Below, one piece after another: positions 1 to 12,800 of a DNA stretch of 64,000 nt. Origin of the DNA: Spirometra erinaceieuropaei. Taxonomy: Eukaryota > Platyhelminthes > Cestoda > Diphyllobothriidea > Diphyllobothriidae. The notes under the pieces were generated by a model. The model saw only the letters and a program-made list of their open reading frames with translations, ran no database searches and was not told the origin of the DNA. The position numbers were made by a program, and so were the translations under genes. Each line of letters begins with the position of its first letter. The stretch's first letter is position 1. Location of the stretch: contig CACRXP010000543.1 in NCBI GenBank assembly GCA_902702965.1, positions 298,651 through 362,650 of the forward strand, written 5' to 3'.

Positions 1-1789
1 TGAATGTGGTTCAACTGTTGCCTGTAACTCAGAGTGTAGCGGGTAAGAGCAGTAGTGCGTTTTCCTTATACCGGCAGATGACGATATGCGTGACCATCCT
101 GGAGCTGCCCTACAACCAAGGCAACTACAGCAATAAAAAGGAATGGGCCGATGGAGAGCTGCAAAAACGTCCAGAATTCCATTCAACAGAAACCGGAGGT
201 CGGCCAGAAGGTACACTGTGAAACAGCTATGGGCCGAAATGCATGGCTGCTCGTGATCGACTAAAGAAAGGTGATGACGCAGGGATTGCTTCCAGTTAAT
301 AGTTATGAGGACTACTTACCGAGGCTGAGTATGTGAAGAGTTTAAAGGAGTCATGTGAGGCTGTAAAGGAGGGTTGAAGGGGTGCGGGGCCGGAATTATT
401 CATCCAAGCCCAGGGACAGGGGTTGGCTGTCCGATGACTGCAAGTGAGCATGTGGTAGAGATTCTAGGCTCGCCGTGGTTTCTATCAGTTTGTCTAAAAT
501 TCCTGAGGGATGATATTTCGCAATGCTCCCATTTTAGAAAGATTCTGTCGAACCCCCATAATAAGATGGACTGCGTGCATTTTCATTTTTGCTGTATTAG
601 GTTACATAGAAAGCACCCTGAGTGTTTGTGAACGCCAGGGAACACCACGTGGTCTCGAGTGAGTTTTATAACGCGATTTGTCTCACCTCTTCGGTAAGCT
701 CTACAGTTTAGCCTGTGGGATAAATAAGCCGTGGAGGGTTGTTGACACGAGAGTATTGCATTCATTAGAAGTGGGATAGGAGGTTGTGGTTACCTGCCTA
801 ACTGGACAACACAATAAAACTTCATACTAAAGCTTACGCTCTGAGAGTAGACGTGGAAAAGAATTTTGTGAACAGTGGCATCTAAACTTGATCATATATA
901 AATTTCCGACTGTTTATCATCCAGCATATACATAAGTCAGCATTGGGAAACAAGTTTTCGAATTATGGTGGAGGTTCTTTCACCGATGTGCATACGGGAT
1001 ACACTCGTCCATTTGCACCTAGATCCCTCGAGGGCGGTGGCATAGCGACATAATTATGCCGCAGGAGTACCGAGAAAGTGAAAGGAGACCGGGACAGTGA
1101 TTTCTGGCGTAATAGCCGTCGGGAGTCCGTATGTGGATGAAAGAACAACTTACGGCGTAAGGGCAGTTGGGAAGGTACCCTAAAAGTTCACTGGCCCGCG
1201 GCGGAGAGGCAAGCGGGTGGGGTAGCCTGACTGGCCTCACTGAAAGGGGGTGAGGACGGAATGGGCATGAGAGTGGGGAGGGGGGACGGCATCAGCCGGT
1301 TGTCATGACATGCGTCGCCATGGCTGATTTGTTGTCTCAGTTGGTGGGACAGACAGGGCCCACCCTTGCCGCAGCTGTCAGGCCCCTTCTTTGGGTGTTG
1401 GACGGACATGTGTGGGAATGAGTCACCGCCCTTGTCGTCGCGAGAGCCTATGGCGTCTAAGCGGTGAGTTCGCAGAGCGCTACATTAATCAGTCCAACTC
1501 CTGTGTTGAAAGAAAAAACAACAGCCACCAAATCGAGGAGTTGATTGCATGCAGAACCGTGAGGCGGTAGTGGGCACAGGCAAAGTCAAGGCTAGTGCTG
1601 ACTGCGTTCGGTCATTCCCGAGAGCTAGCGAGTCTAGGAAAAATGACTAGGCGGAGAATTCGCAGTTTTAAATAAACTATTCGTAGGTGATCCGGCCCAC
1701 TCCTAGCAGAGTCCAGACGCCGTTTCTCTTTGTTTAGTTAAAAACAGTGGTCGTCGCACTCCTATGCCTAATAAGGTTTCGGAATTTTT
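1..1789. other. No gene recognised
   Basis: Only short frames without domains or paired splice sites. 1150-1440 is GC-rich compared with the rest. Nothing further can be supported. Confidence 0.5.
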
Positions 1790-2078
1790 GGTCACTTTTG
1801 GGGGTTAGAGTTTGAGTAAGTTTTAGTGGTTGGGGTAGGGTTAGCTATGCCATCGGTTTGGGTCTTCGAAGGTAAGATTATGATGATCTTAAGCAACCAA
1901 CCAACAACCGAGAATGAAGGGGAAATTTCTGAGAAATTCGTTTGTGTTTAGTCTCTCTGGTCAGAGGTGATTATGTAGCCCCACCCGAAGTAAACAAATC
2001 TCAGCCACCTGTAGTGCGAGGCCGGTGGTGATAGACGGTTTTTGCCGGTGGGACCGGGGAACGCACAGGCGAGGAATC
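1790..2078. repeat. Degenerate telomere-like run and shared flank module
   Basis: 1795-1850 contains degraded GGTTAGGGT-type units. 1965-2075 matches, in inverted orientation, the 40260-40410 stretch (shared words such as GAACGCACAGGCGA, ACAGGTGGCTG and GGGGCTACATAA). Confidence 0.5.
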
Positions 2079-2507
2079 GGGTTTCGGCTAGATCGCAGTT
2101 GATAGCCAGGCCCGCATTAGAGGTGGCTGGGGGTTTGTTTTCTGGGGCTTTTTATGGGGCTACATAATCGTGTCTGACACATTCGGCTTCCGTTTTACGT
2201 TCGAGGTTGGGGTTAGGGTACCGGTTAATGGTTTCCGATTTTTGGGTTAGGGTTATGCCCTTTAGGCTTAGGTTTTCTGGTTAGGGTTTGGATTTGAGTT
2301 AGCGATTAGGTTTCAGTATTAAGGTTAGGTTTTATAGTCAAGTCTGTGGCTAAGGGCTACGGTTACGTTTACGATTTCGGTTAGGTTTAGGGTTAAGGTT
2401 GCCGTTAGGGTTAACGGTTAATGTTTAAGGTTAAGGTTAGGATTAGGGCTAAGTTCGCCGTCCGCTTCCCCCTTCCTGGCTACCAACTACGATCTAGCCC
2501 AGGTTTC
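2079..2507. repeat. Telomere-like repeat element with inverted-repeat ends, copy 1
   Basis: A run of degenerate TTAGGG-type units (about 2205-2455) sits between two inverted flanks: GGCTAGATCGCAGTTGATAG near 2086 and, reversed, GGCTACCAACTACGATCTAG near 2478; 23 of 25 flank bases pair. The same flank bounds a second element at 27.8-28.55 kb, so this is a dispersed element and not a chromosome end. Confidence 0.7.
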
Positions 2508-2679
2508 TTGTAGCTAGGGCGGGAAGGGTTATAAGATGCTGAAGAAAAAGTTTTAATTCACCCCAAAGTCAGTGCATATTATTCTTAATTCTTCTGCACG
2601 GTGGAGACTAGACACAACACAGAAGTCATACATCCCATTAATGTGATATTTCCATTGCCCTATAGGCGAACTGCAAATA

Positions 2680-2895
2680 CGGTAATGGGCCAGATGTGGT
2701 TGGTAATGCGCGGTTGTACTTTGAGTGGTTGAGAAATAGTCGCCATAACCCTAACCCCCAAGCCCTAACCCCTAACTCCTACCTCTAATCCTGACCCTTA
2801 ACCCTTACCCGACACCTTGCCATAACCACTAACCCCAACTCAAACAGTATTATGTCCATCAGGTGGGGCTACATAACCACATCTTACCGTCTCTC
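2680..2895 (+). repeat. Telomere-like element of the second type, copy 1
   Basis: CCCTAA-type units (about 2745-2835) lie between TTGTACTTTGAGTGGTTGAG and CATCAGGTGGGGCTACATAA. The same two flanks bound copies at 40.1 kb (inverted) and 43.1 kb. Confidence 0.65.
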
Positions 2896-5133
2896 TTCCT
2901 CTCCCTGTTCCTCAGATTTTCTGTCCTTTCTGCTATTTACCTCATATTTCACTAAAAAGAGTGAATAAACGTGAGTGGAAGATTGACCTGCCAGATATTT
3001 TGTCCTGCCTAGGTTACCCTCACAGAGACCGTTTTCTTTTTACAAAGCAAGTAACGCAGATATTCATATCCACAAGACTTCCCCTTGAAGGCAGTTTAAG
3101 GCGACACCACTCGCAGACTGGCTCAGAAGGGACAAAACGTAGCAGATGTTCTAAACCGAAAACGTCATAGAATTCGAAGCTCTCTGGAAACAGTGATGTA
3201 TACGGAGTGAATTCAGGGTGTCAATGATTCGTTCCGTAAAACAGCAACCGTCTTCTTGTCGTGAAAATTTCATATTTCCCATAGTCTGTGTTCCTGCCTG
3301 AACGTCTGAGGTTAATAAGTCGTCGGTTTATGCCCCTCACGAGTCCGCGTTAACAGGACACAGAAACACTGCCACATACGTGTAGATAAAGTGACACAAT
3401 TTGCGCAAGCGCGACGGGAACGGTGAAAAATTTATCGAAGTGTCGAAATTTTACTCTAACCTAGCGCAGGAACTCTGAGGTCTTTAGCCTCCAGCCCGTA
3501 GCACTTGAACAGATTCGTGTCGTCAGGCTAGGTAGTGGTTAACCAATAAGAGCACTGCGGAATACTTGAGAAGTTAAGTCAGGCGGAAGCGGAAGAAGGG
3601 ACAAGGGATGGCGGCCAGTGATTTCTAGTTGTCTTTGGAAGAGAGCGCGAATTTCTGCCTGAAGGAAACAATTGGCGAATTTGCGAATGCGTGCACTTTT
3701 TTCGGTTCAAGAGCATGTACTTTCTTCTCATGCGACGCAGCATGGGGACCGGGTGCGCAGTTCTCTTGCGTCAGATGCTGGCAAAGCACTTACCTTTCCG
3801 ATCCGAAGTAAGGAGCATGTAAGCTGGCGAGAGTGCTGGTTTCTTCAGCTTAAAGTTTCCCTTTTCCAGTTTGCATGTTGCGTTTTCACCCTAAAAACCC
3901 GTCATGACTATGTAAGTCTTTGCTGCTTTTGTCACATGCGAAGTCTGGGGATATTTCCTTTGTGAGTTATTATGGCATTTGATATACAATGTCTGCCGCC
4001 AAGTGTTAGACTTTTCATAGCCAACTGCAATCAGGAATCAGTGAAGACCATACGCCGTATGTTCGTTAATGGGGACGTAAATTTCCCTGGCAAATTTTTT
4101 TTCGACTTTTGTCTGACACTGCTGGAGTACGCTGTGGAAGCTCGGAGATCATGGGACAGACGAATTCTAGAAGGGGTTCAGGGACACTTCACAAAATTTT
4201 GCCCAAACTAGAGTTCCTTGAACATCTTCAGCGACTGCGTGTGCTAAGTTTACTTCTTCTCAGTTATGAACAGGAGAGAGATGACCTACTTTTGACCATC
4301 CAGACGCTGAGTAACGTAAACCACGAAACTGGACATAGGCGATTTCTCAGCTGGCGCTTAGACTGGGTCTTGGGAGACAGGATTTAAAACAAAAGGAGGA
4401 GTCGAACGAACCAGAATGCTCACAGAATGCGGTGATGGGCTGAGATGCTCCTCTCGCCCCGTGACTGAGTCCGGGACGGCGAAGACCTTTTTCTAACGCA
4501 TTGACAATTAGTAGTTTGTAAGGTAAAGCGCGGCCGAGAGGAGTGCATATGCAAATAATTAGCTCACAGGCGGGAAAGGAGTCTGGTGTAGTTCGGGAGC
4601 AGTTTCACAACGGTATTATATAAGCATAGTGCCTACTGTATCGTAGCATTGTTGTTGCATTGTAGTTGATCATGCAAATATTGTATTAGAGGGCTGCACA
4701 ACCCGTCGGTTAGCTTCAAATCTCATTCCTTTGGCGAACTGCAGTATGTTTACCGCGAAACTGTTCGGGGTAACTTTCCAACGCTTCAGATATACTGACC
4801 ATGACTGCGGGAGCCTTGGTGCCATAATTCGTTGCGTATCTCCTCGTTGGCCAATGATGTTCTTTAAAGGGTTGATGCATTTCTTTCGCTATTTGTCGCT
4901 CCAGAATGTTTTCCGAGTTATGCACGTCTTCACCCCGTTTTTGTGGTATTACCTCAAAACCCCCACCTGACATTGTCTCGGGGTTACAAAGAGCAGATGC
5001 TTATTTTATTTTCTTTTCCGCAAATGTCCCGCAATTTCATGATTAACAAAACGACCTGCTAATATATGTCGCAGTTTTCCCGAAAGTACAAATAGCTTTT
5101 TCACATAAAAATATTTGTCCCACGACGGGGAAT
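2896..5133. other. No gene recognised
   Basis: Short overlapping frames (for example at 3.6-4.4 kb) lack recognisable domains. No repeat shared with the rest of the window was noticed. Confidence 0.5.
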
Positions 5134-5785
5134 GATCAGATCAGATCAGATTCATTAAGGGAAAGGTAGGCGAGCGTCTTTGAATTCCCTTTTGGTTACA
5201 ATAACGTCATATAAAAACAATCTGTAAGGCAAGTGTGAAAAAAATTAGGTAAGTAATTACATAAAACAAGCATTGGTCACTGGTATGGATTTGTCTGTGA
5301 ATGCCTTCTATGTCAAAATTGTACAATATCCAGTACGGTACTGAATAGACCAAGTAATATCAAAGCAAGCGCACATGTGGCGGCCAGGAGATAGCGAAAA
5401 TTGTAAAACGTAATGTTACTAAAATATAGCGAGTAGCATGCTTTGTAACATAAAACGTTGAATGGGGCGGGTGGCACAGGGGGGAAATTCGTTAGTTTCT
5501 GATGCTGTGGAGGTACATATCCCTGTACTGGTCCAGCTTTCTCTTAAATGAGTCCACGGATGAGGACATGACGACGTCCGAAGGCAGGGCGTTCCATTCC
5601 TTTACCACTCTGTGGCTGAAGAAGAACCTCCTTGCGTCCAGTCTCGCTCCTGTCACATGTAGTTTCAGAGGGTGTCCTCTGAAGCTAGTAGTGGTGGCCA
5701 GCTCAAAGAAGTCGCCGGATGCGAGGCAGCAGTCCTGACCCCGTAACATTCTAAACGTTTGAATTAAGTCGCCACGGACTGTTTT
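5134..5785 (-). mobile_element. CR1-like LINE, 3' end fragment
   Basis: The last about 95 codons of a reverse-transcriptase ORF (motifs LRGHPLKL-like and WNALPSDVV) followed by a 3' UTR shared with the 46.9-kb copy (GGGA(A/G)TTCAA...CGCTCGCCTA). It ends in a short tandem tail, TGATC repeated, rather than poly(A), as expected of the CR1 clade. 5' truncated. Confidence 0.8.
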
Positions 5786-6002
5786 TCGTGCACTCGTCTT
5801 TCGTCATTTGTCCGCCACATTTCCGTGTTCTGATGCTGCCCAAAGGATTCACTTGCTGAACAGAAGCGTTTATAGAATGCTTTGTAAATGTAACAACCCA
5901 GTGGTTCTTATGGAATTCAAAATGTCTTCTCCGACAATGAACAATACACTGAACATTCTCGTAAAATGTTAACCGTAATTTTCAAATCAATTTTCAATTA
6001 TT

Positions 6003-6200
6003 AAAGATTACTCAAGTGGGGGTTATAATAATAATAATCATCGGGCAACATAACCTCAGAATATTTTAGTCACGTCAGGATGACGACTTTTGAATGCGCT
6101 TGTTTTCTGCCGCCTGCAAAACCTACATGCGGCAAAAGTGATAACTTAAGTAGCGTGAATTTTCGCCGTTGATTTTCTATACCTGTACAAACTTAAGTAT
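6003..6200 (+). repeat. Dispersed repeat R2, copy 1
   Basis: Shares with 58.3-58.5 kb the series AGGATG(A/C)CGACTTTT, GCCGCCTGCAAAA, and a following AT-rich stretch with GTGATAACTTAAGTA versus ATGATTACTTGAATA. Confidence 0.5.
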
Positions 6201-6720
6201 ATATTATAAAAACATGCATCAATGAGTGGTCATTTGCGCTGAGTTAGACGAATACGGTTAACAAAGTTCCTAAAGTTTCCCACCTATTTATTTAATAAGG
6301 AGTTGGGTACGGAGTTGAATACCCCCTGAACTCCATGCTTTCAGGGTTTCAAATTATTTGATTTAGGCGGGCACATGCGGTCAGCAATCGGGGTTGCCTG
6401 CGCAGACTCTTTCATGCGATTAAATGGGTGGTTGGTAAAAAAAGGACTGGCGACAACAAACACAGCGGAAACGGTTAGATAAAGTGTAAATACAGACCAC
6501 AGGCCCCACTATTTGTGGCACGAAGCTGCTAACCTAGATCATCTGGGCAGACAATCTATAGAAATATAAGTGTGAGGGTACTTGTTCCCCTGTCCTACCG
6601 AGTCTGGATTGGAGTCCCAGGCCCTCGTTGTCTGGAGTTGACTTATGACTGACCCACGACAAATTAGAAAAGGCCATACTAGTCACTCTTCCTTTCTGCC
6701 AGTAATAATGCCTGAATGCT

Positions 6721-6733
6721 CTCTCCTTGTCAG
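6721..6733 (+). promoter_or_regulatory. 3' splice acceptor just before the gene 1 start codon
   Basis: CTCTCCTTGTCAG is a good pyrimidine tract plus AG ending 11 bases before the ATG. It implies either a 5' UTR exon upstream or, as is common in flatworms, a trans-spliced leader. Genes 2 and 3 have the same arrangement. Confidence 0.5.
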
Positions 6734-6744
6734 CTTGGAACAAC

Positions 6745-6897
6745 ATGTACAAACGGTCCAGGCGAAACACTACTGGACGACGCCAGCGACTGGTAGATCT
6801 GTTCTATCGAATGGACACAAATCACGACAGGATTTTAAGCTGTCAAGAGGTAAACTGCTATCTGCGTCAAAATGGATACGACGAGGCTTCGATCATG
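6745..6897 (+). CDS. Gene 1 exon 1: basic N-terminus and EF-hand 1
   Basis: Encodes 51 residues and ends in phase 0 at ATG|GTTAGT. The first 15 residues are rich in Arg and Lys; the EF-hand 1 loop has D, N, D at positions 1, 3, 5, Ile at 8 and Glu at 12, with Arg instead of Gly at position 6. The ATG is chosen because gene 2 begins at the aligned ATG just after an in-frame stop. Confidence 0.85.
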
Positions 6898-9800
6898 GTT
6901 AGTTGTCCTTGGGTCAATGATTTTGAAAAGAACATTTTATATTAAATTCTCATGTTTGACAGAAAGTATAAATGACAATTTAATCTTTATCTACGTGATA
7001 CCATTACAAAATTCGTTAGCTTTGGGAAACTCGGTTATATTTTCTGGAACATCTCGTTATCCTGCCTTTACCCCCGAGTGCCTTCAAGTTGTGTAAGGGA
7101 AGATGCACACAGTAACTGTTATATATGCCACTACTAAACAAGCATGACTGTGGGGGCAAGTCCTCGAGTTCCCAACGTATAAATGACTGAGGACAAAGAG
7201 CACTCTTTCGAGGGTAACTCGTTGGCCCTTGCAATCGAAGTAGCAGTCTTCCCGTTTTGCTTGGTCATGTTTCCACTATGACAATCGGGAGTCCAATTTC
7301 TGACACTGTCCTGCTGGGGACGTTACAAAATGCTCTTTTAAGAAAGAGTTTACTAACTGCCAATGAATGTACCTGGCGGAGTTAGTGTTAACTGGTTAAC
7401 ATTTCCTCCTTATAGTCAGCGGTTAGCCCAAAAGATCCTCTATCCCTTCGCCATCTTCTGAACGGGGCATGCTGCAGGATGTGGATGACTTTGTGCGTTA
7501 TGTCAGAATGAACTTCTCAGGGGTGCCATCTATGACGTTTTTTGGTGAACAAATAATAATTATCTTTAAGTCTACACATTCTGTATGATCTATGTAAGCG
7601 GTTACGTCAACCAGCGCAAAACTTTTCCTATGGCTTTTTGTGTGTAGAAAATTGGGTTATTTGCAGCTACGCAGGCGTCTCTGAACTAAAAGATTTGACA
7701 AATTTCCTCGTTTTTGCCATCTAAAATATAAAGGTAACTTTGCAAAGGATGTGTGCTGATTGTTCTAGTTGGATAATTGACCAAATATTTTGTCAACCTC
7801 TATTTTGCAGTGAACATTGGATCGGTCCCGAATTCTAGGTGCTGTTGCCTGACCATACCAGCGTTGTTTCTGAAAGGCGTCCTCGTCCAGAATAAAATTG
7901 CACTATAGTTCGCACTAATTATGGGCGCGGAGTAAAGTCATGCTTCATATGAAGTGACTGATTCGAATTTCGAATCCTATTCCGCCTCTAGAAAGCAATG
8001 GAACGGTAAAGTGCAGGACAAGTTTTTTATTATATGAAACCAATACTCTTACCTTCTTTTGTTAATAAAGTATTTAAATACAATAATATTGACACCTCTC
8101 CCACTTCTGTATTTGTCGTGCATAGGGGTTCTGGCAGACATTTGACCGAAACCGCGACGGTCAAATCACGGCGGAGGAGTACAACAGAGTTCTGGCCAGG
8201 CTACCGGATGACAGCCTCGAGTAAGTCCGCTACTCCTGCATCTTCTCAGAATACTGCTTCTTAAATTCATACCACGCTCTAGTTTTCGCTGAGAAAAGGA
8301 CTTTCGCACTCATTTTCAGTTTTGGCGAAGAAGTGGTACTGATATAAAACGTCTACTTTGAATAGTACTTGACAGAAGGGTTGGCGTGCTCAAGTTAAAT
8401 GCCCCTCTGCTGACTTCCGATCAAACTGAACAGTCAAATGCAGCAATGTTTTCTGTCTACCTCGGTTGCGGAACTAAACAAACACACGAAAGTTCGACCG
8501 TCTTGACCGGCGATGTCCACCGTGTGTTCCACAGTAGAACAAAAGCAGGCACGGTAGCTTACGCGTGATCTCCTTCATAGTGATAGTAGACTTTAGCCGC
8601 ACCCACCGCACTCTCTCCTCCTCCTCCTCCTCCTCCTCCTCCTCCTCCTCCTCTTCCTCCTACTCTCCCAACTACCTGGACCAAAGCATAGTCAAGAAGA
8701 TCGGAGGTGGGAGAGGGCGCAGGAGGCTGGGGCGGCCAGGCTTAAAACCTAGGCGTACCACTGCACTCCTTGGCCCACAAAAAACACTTGACCGGGATTT
8801 TGTACACCAAGAAATTAAAAGGGGGGGGACTGTTTGGAACCCAAATTGACGCGGCGAGAGCCTGCAAGTGGGCCTGGAACAACAACCCCGGTCCACAATT
8901 CACACTGACCAGGATTTAGACCCTAACAAAAAATACGGGCGACGGCTGACGCGGTCAGAGCCGCTGCTGGTCGTGCCTCGATACCTAGTTCGAATCCCAC
9001 GGTGTGGGAGTGCCACCTACGTGCAAGGTGTAAATTGTGTCTGTGTTGTGTGATGAGGGCTGATGTTGGCGCACGGTGCAGATGCTCGTGAGGAGATTCG
9101 ATGGTGTGGTATGTCTGGCGGGGATTTACCGCTGGCTCTAGGGAATGCATTTGTGGCTGAAGAGGCCAGTGCTGTGGCTGAATGCGCGAGGACAATGAGG
9201 GTACTTGGGGCAAGTGCGTGTGGTGTATGTTGGTGCTCGAGGCACTGATTCGCCAGGCCGACCCAGACACACACACACACCCCCACACGGTTTGACAGTT
9301 GCGCCCTGCCGCGTCCACTGTGTGCCCCACAGCGAGGCGAGAAGAAGGACGGTGGTTTGAACGTGAACTAGGTTATAGTGATGGCAGACGTGAGCTGCAT
9401 CTAGCGCACTTTCACCTCCCTCATCCGGCGGAACCCGTTGTCAAGACGGAGACAAGAAGACCGGAGGTAGGGTCGGGTGCAGTGGATGGCAAAGTTAGAC
9501 AGCTCGTCTGTGCGTGCCACACACGCCCGGTTCGCGCACAGAGGACCGGCTGGGATTCCAGCTGTTTCAGTTTTCGATTTCAGTTTATTTGATGGAAACA
9601 TAGGTGTTGAGCCATTGAACACCCTGTTTGTTCCGAGGAAGCGAATTATATCAAAAATTTGAAAATGGAAACACCAAACAGCTACAGAAGTTTTTTTTTC
9701 AAATTGGAAAACTTTTCGAAACCGGTCAGATAACCGAGTTGTTCCAAGTGTTCAAAAACCTTAACATCACTAAATGTGCTGTACAGTAGTCGGTCTGTGA

Positions 9801-12800
9801 ATCATTGGCGCGACCTCAGTTTCTGAGGGAGGCGCATTGAACGTCAACACTAATTCAACGGATTTGTGTAATAAAAACAAACGTTACTGAAATACGGGCA
9901 GTAATATAATAACATTATAAAACCGTCAAAACGGAATGCTAAGACGATATCAATCAGGTGACAATATGGCGTTTATTGGTATACTGGTATAACTTGCGCT
10001 TAAAAGCCTCGAAGCATGTGGGCATGACGACATCTGCAGGCGGAGCATTCAAAGCCTCGGCCCCTCTGCTTAAAAAGAAGAACTTCCACATGTCCAGCCT
10101 GGCGCCAGTCACACGTAGTTTAGGTGGAGGTTCGTTGTGGTTGCTAATTCAAAGAAATCAGCAGGTAAGAGACAGCAGTCCTGGCTGCGCATTATACGGA
10201 ATGTTAGTATAAGGTCGCTTCTTAGCTGTCTGTAACTCAGTGGAAAAAGGCCGAGATTGGACAATAGTGTTTCATAGGGTAGTGAACCCTGTCCACTTAC
10301 GAGTTTGGTTGCCCGCCTTTGGACTTTCTCAAGGATGCTGAGAACTTTAGAGGTCCAGGGTTTCCACGCCTGAATAGCGAACTCTAACTGTGGCCGTACG
10401 AAAGTCCGAAAGACTTTAACGAAGCAGTCCTCATCGAAGATAGGGAAAGCTCTCTTGACAAGATAAAGGACTGACATCGCGGACTTGGCTACCTTGGAGC
10501 AGTGGAGCGACGGTTTAAGTGAAGCCGTGACCCACACACTCAAGTCTTTCTGGGCGTCTACCTCCTGCAGTGTTTATTCATTTAGGTGGTAAACCCTCCG
10601 GCTCAGGGATCGGGTTTCACCGACTCGTAAAACATTGCACTTAGTTATATTAACTGGCAAAAGCCGGTCCTGTGACCAATTTTCGAGCCGGTCCAGGTTT
10701 GCCTGAAAACGCCCTTCGTCAAGTTCAGCTCGGATGAGGCTCCAAACGTTAACATCAACAGCGAACATGGCGATACTACACTTCAGTTCACTGGCGCAGT
10801 CGTTAGCGTATATAATGAATAGGGTAGGGTCAAGGACGGAGCCTTGAAGAACACCGCCTTCAACCGCCACCTACGTCAACTCCCTCTCACCGACGTAGAC
10901 AGTGTGAGAGCGACCGATAAGGAAGCTTTGTATCCACATCAGGAGATTACCCCTAATGCCCGTTCGGATTAATCTGTACAGGAGACGCTGATGTGGTACA
11001 CTGCCAAATGCTTTCTTAAAGTCGACGGAGACTGCGTGCACTGCATTGCCGCCATCGACTGCTCGGGTCCAGCGTTTTACACAACAAAGGAGGTTTGTCA
11101 TGCATGATCTGCCTCTACGAAGTCCGTGCTGGACATCGCACAGCAAATTATACTGTCCTAGGAAGCGCATTATTTCTAGCTTAATTATTTTTGGCCATAA
11201 CTTTGCAGCAAATTGAAGTAAGGCTGATTGGTCTGTAGTTGCTTGCTAAGACCTTACTGCTGCCTTCATAAATTGGCGTGATCCCTGCATATTTCCAATC
11301 GGCGGGTAAATAGCCTGCTTCCAACGAAGCTTGGAAGAGCATCGACAGAGGTTTAGATAGTTATCCAGCGATCTCCTTCAACAATTTGGGCGGTATGTCA
11401 TCCGGCACAGGTGATTTAGAATTATTCAGCGTCAACAGTTCTTTGCAAACAGTAGGTTCGGCGAAAGAGCAACTCAATCGTTGGCCTGTCCACTATGTTG
11501 CAGTCGGGAGGAATAAATGCGGTTTCCTTCGAAAAGATGGACTTAGACATTGTGAAAAGTGCTCTGCCTTTCTTCGCCTTCACTGAGTTCCAGATCGTCG
11601 CTGGCTTTCAATAATGGGGTTGGGTCTCTGTTTCGCGTGCTCCCTCTTATATAACCATAGAATAACTTCGGATTTTCTGCGGCTCGATTCAGTAGGTCTT
11701 TCACGATAGTACGCCGCGTTCCGAGAATAAGTTTCTTAACTAGGTTCCTCTGTGCCTTGTATGCATTTATCAACAGAGCTCCTATCTCAGAGGAATTTCC
11801 TTCATAACCTCCGCTTTGTATTCATTTCTTTTTTAAAGCTCGTGATATCCGCGGGAGTCTGCTGTTCAGTTTCTTCCGTGAAATAGGACAGCAGTCACGG
11901 AGAACAACGAGCAATAACTCACTAAAGCACTCTTAATCCTTGATTATGTCACCGGAGAAAGCTGTTCCCAGATTGTGGTGTTTAGTTCAGCTTTCATTTG
12001 GGCAAAGTCGCCATTGCAGCCTGTCTCTCTGTCCTGGGGGAGGAACGGGTTATCCCATCAACTGGCAGAATTTATATGTCCCTGCTTGAGTCAGATTATT
12101 TATAGTAAGAAATACGCTCCAAGTATCATGGTGATGGAGTCCTCGACGTCGATCTCGTTCTCTCTTCCCTCTCCCATACGCCAGTCTACTGTCTGAACTG
12201 GTCAGCCATATGATGAGGGAATTGGACGTAAGTGGCTGACAAAGCTGAATAGTCCGTCTGAGCGTTCCTCACACGACCTAGCTCCCAGCACAAAGTACTG
12301 GGTTTTCGCACAAAATTCCCATTTGGACAGGAGCTAGGCATATAACCTTCACAGGTTGCATTATGACGAGTAATCGACAATGAGGAAAGTGGCCAGCAAA
12401 GCGTGAAAGTTTAAAATGGACATTTCAGATTTATTCCTATTCTCGAAGAGCCAAGAGGTCCAGCAATTCAACTTCTGATTTGCTGACTAATGTCCAAAGA
12501 GTCAAGGTCCACATCGGCATCCTACCGAAGTTGAGCTGAGCATTGCTAGCTGACGACGCTGACTAGGCCAGAAATGATAATTCCGAATCTGCCTGCATTG
12601 TCGGTGCTTTTCCCAGCTTTAGAAGTTTCTGTCGATAGGGGGCTCGCGTCGTTGAAAAAGGAGAAGGGGTTGGTCTATTACTCGTCGTTTTAAACGGTTG
12701 ATAAACCCACGCGTTCCAGAAAAATTCATAGCAGGTCGTCGATAGTATGGCTTCACTAACAATCAGCAATCGCGTTATACAACGATACATCCAGCACTCC

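Noticed and set aside
1790..2470. A true chromosome end or fused telomere
   Set aside because: The TTAGGG units are degenerate, short and bounded by dispersed-repeat flanks, and similar arrays occur at several internal sites in both orientations.
8616..8665. Poly-Ser protein frame from the TCC run
   Set aside because: It is translation of a microsatellite inside a dispersed repeat.
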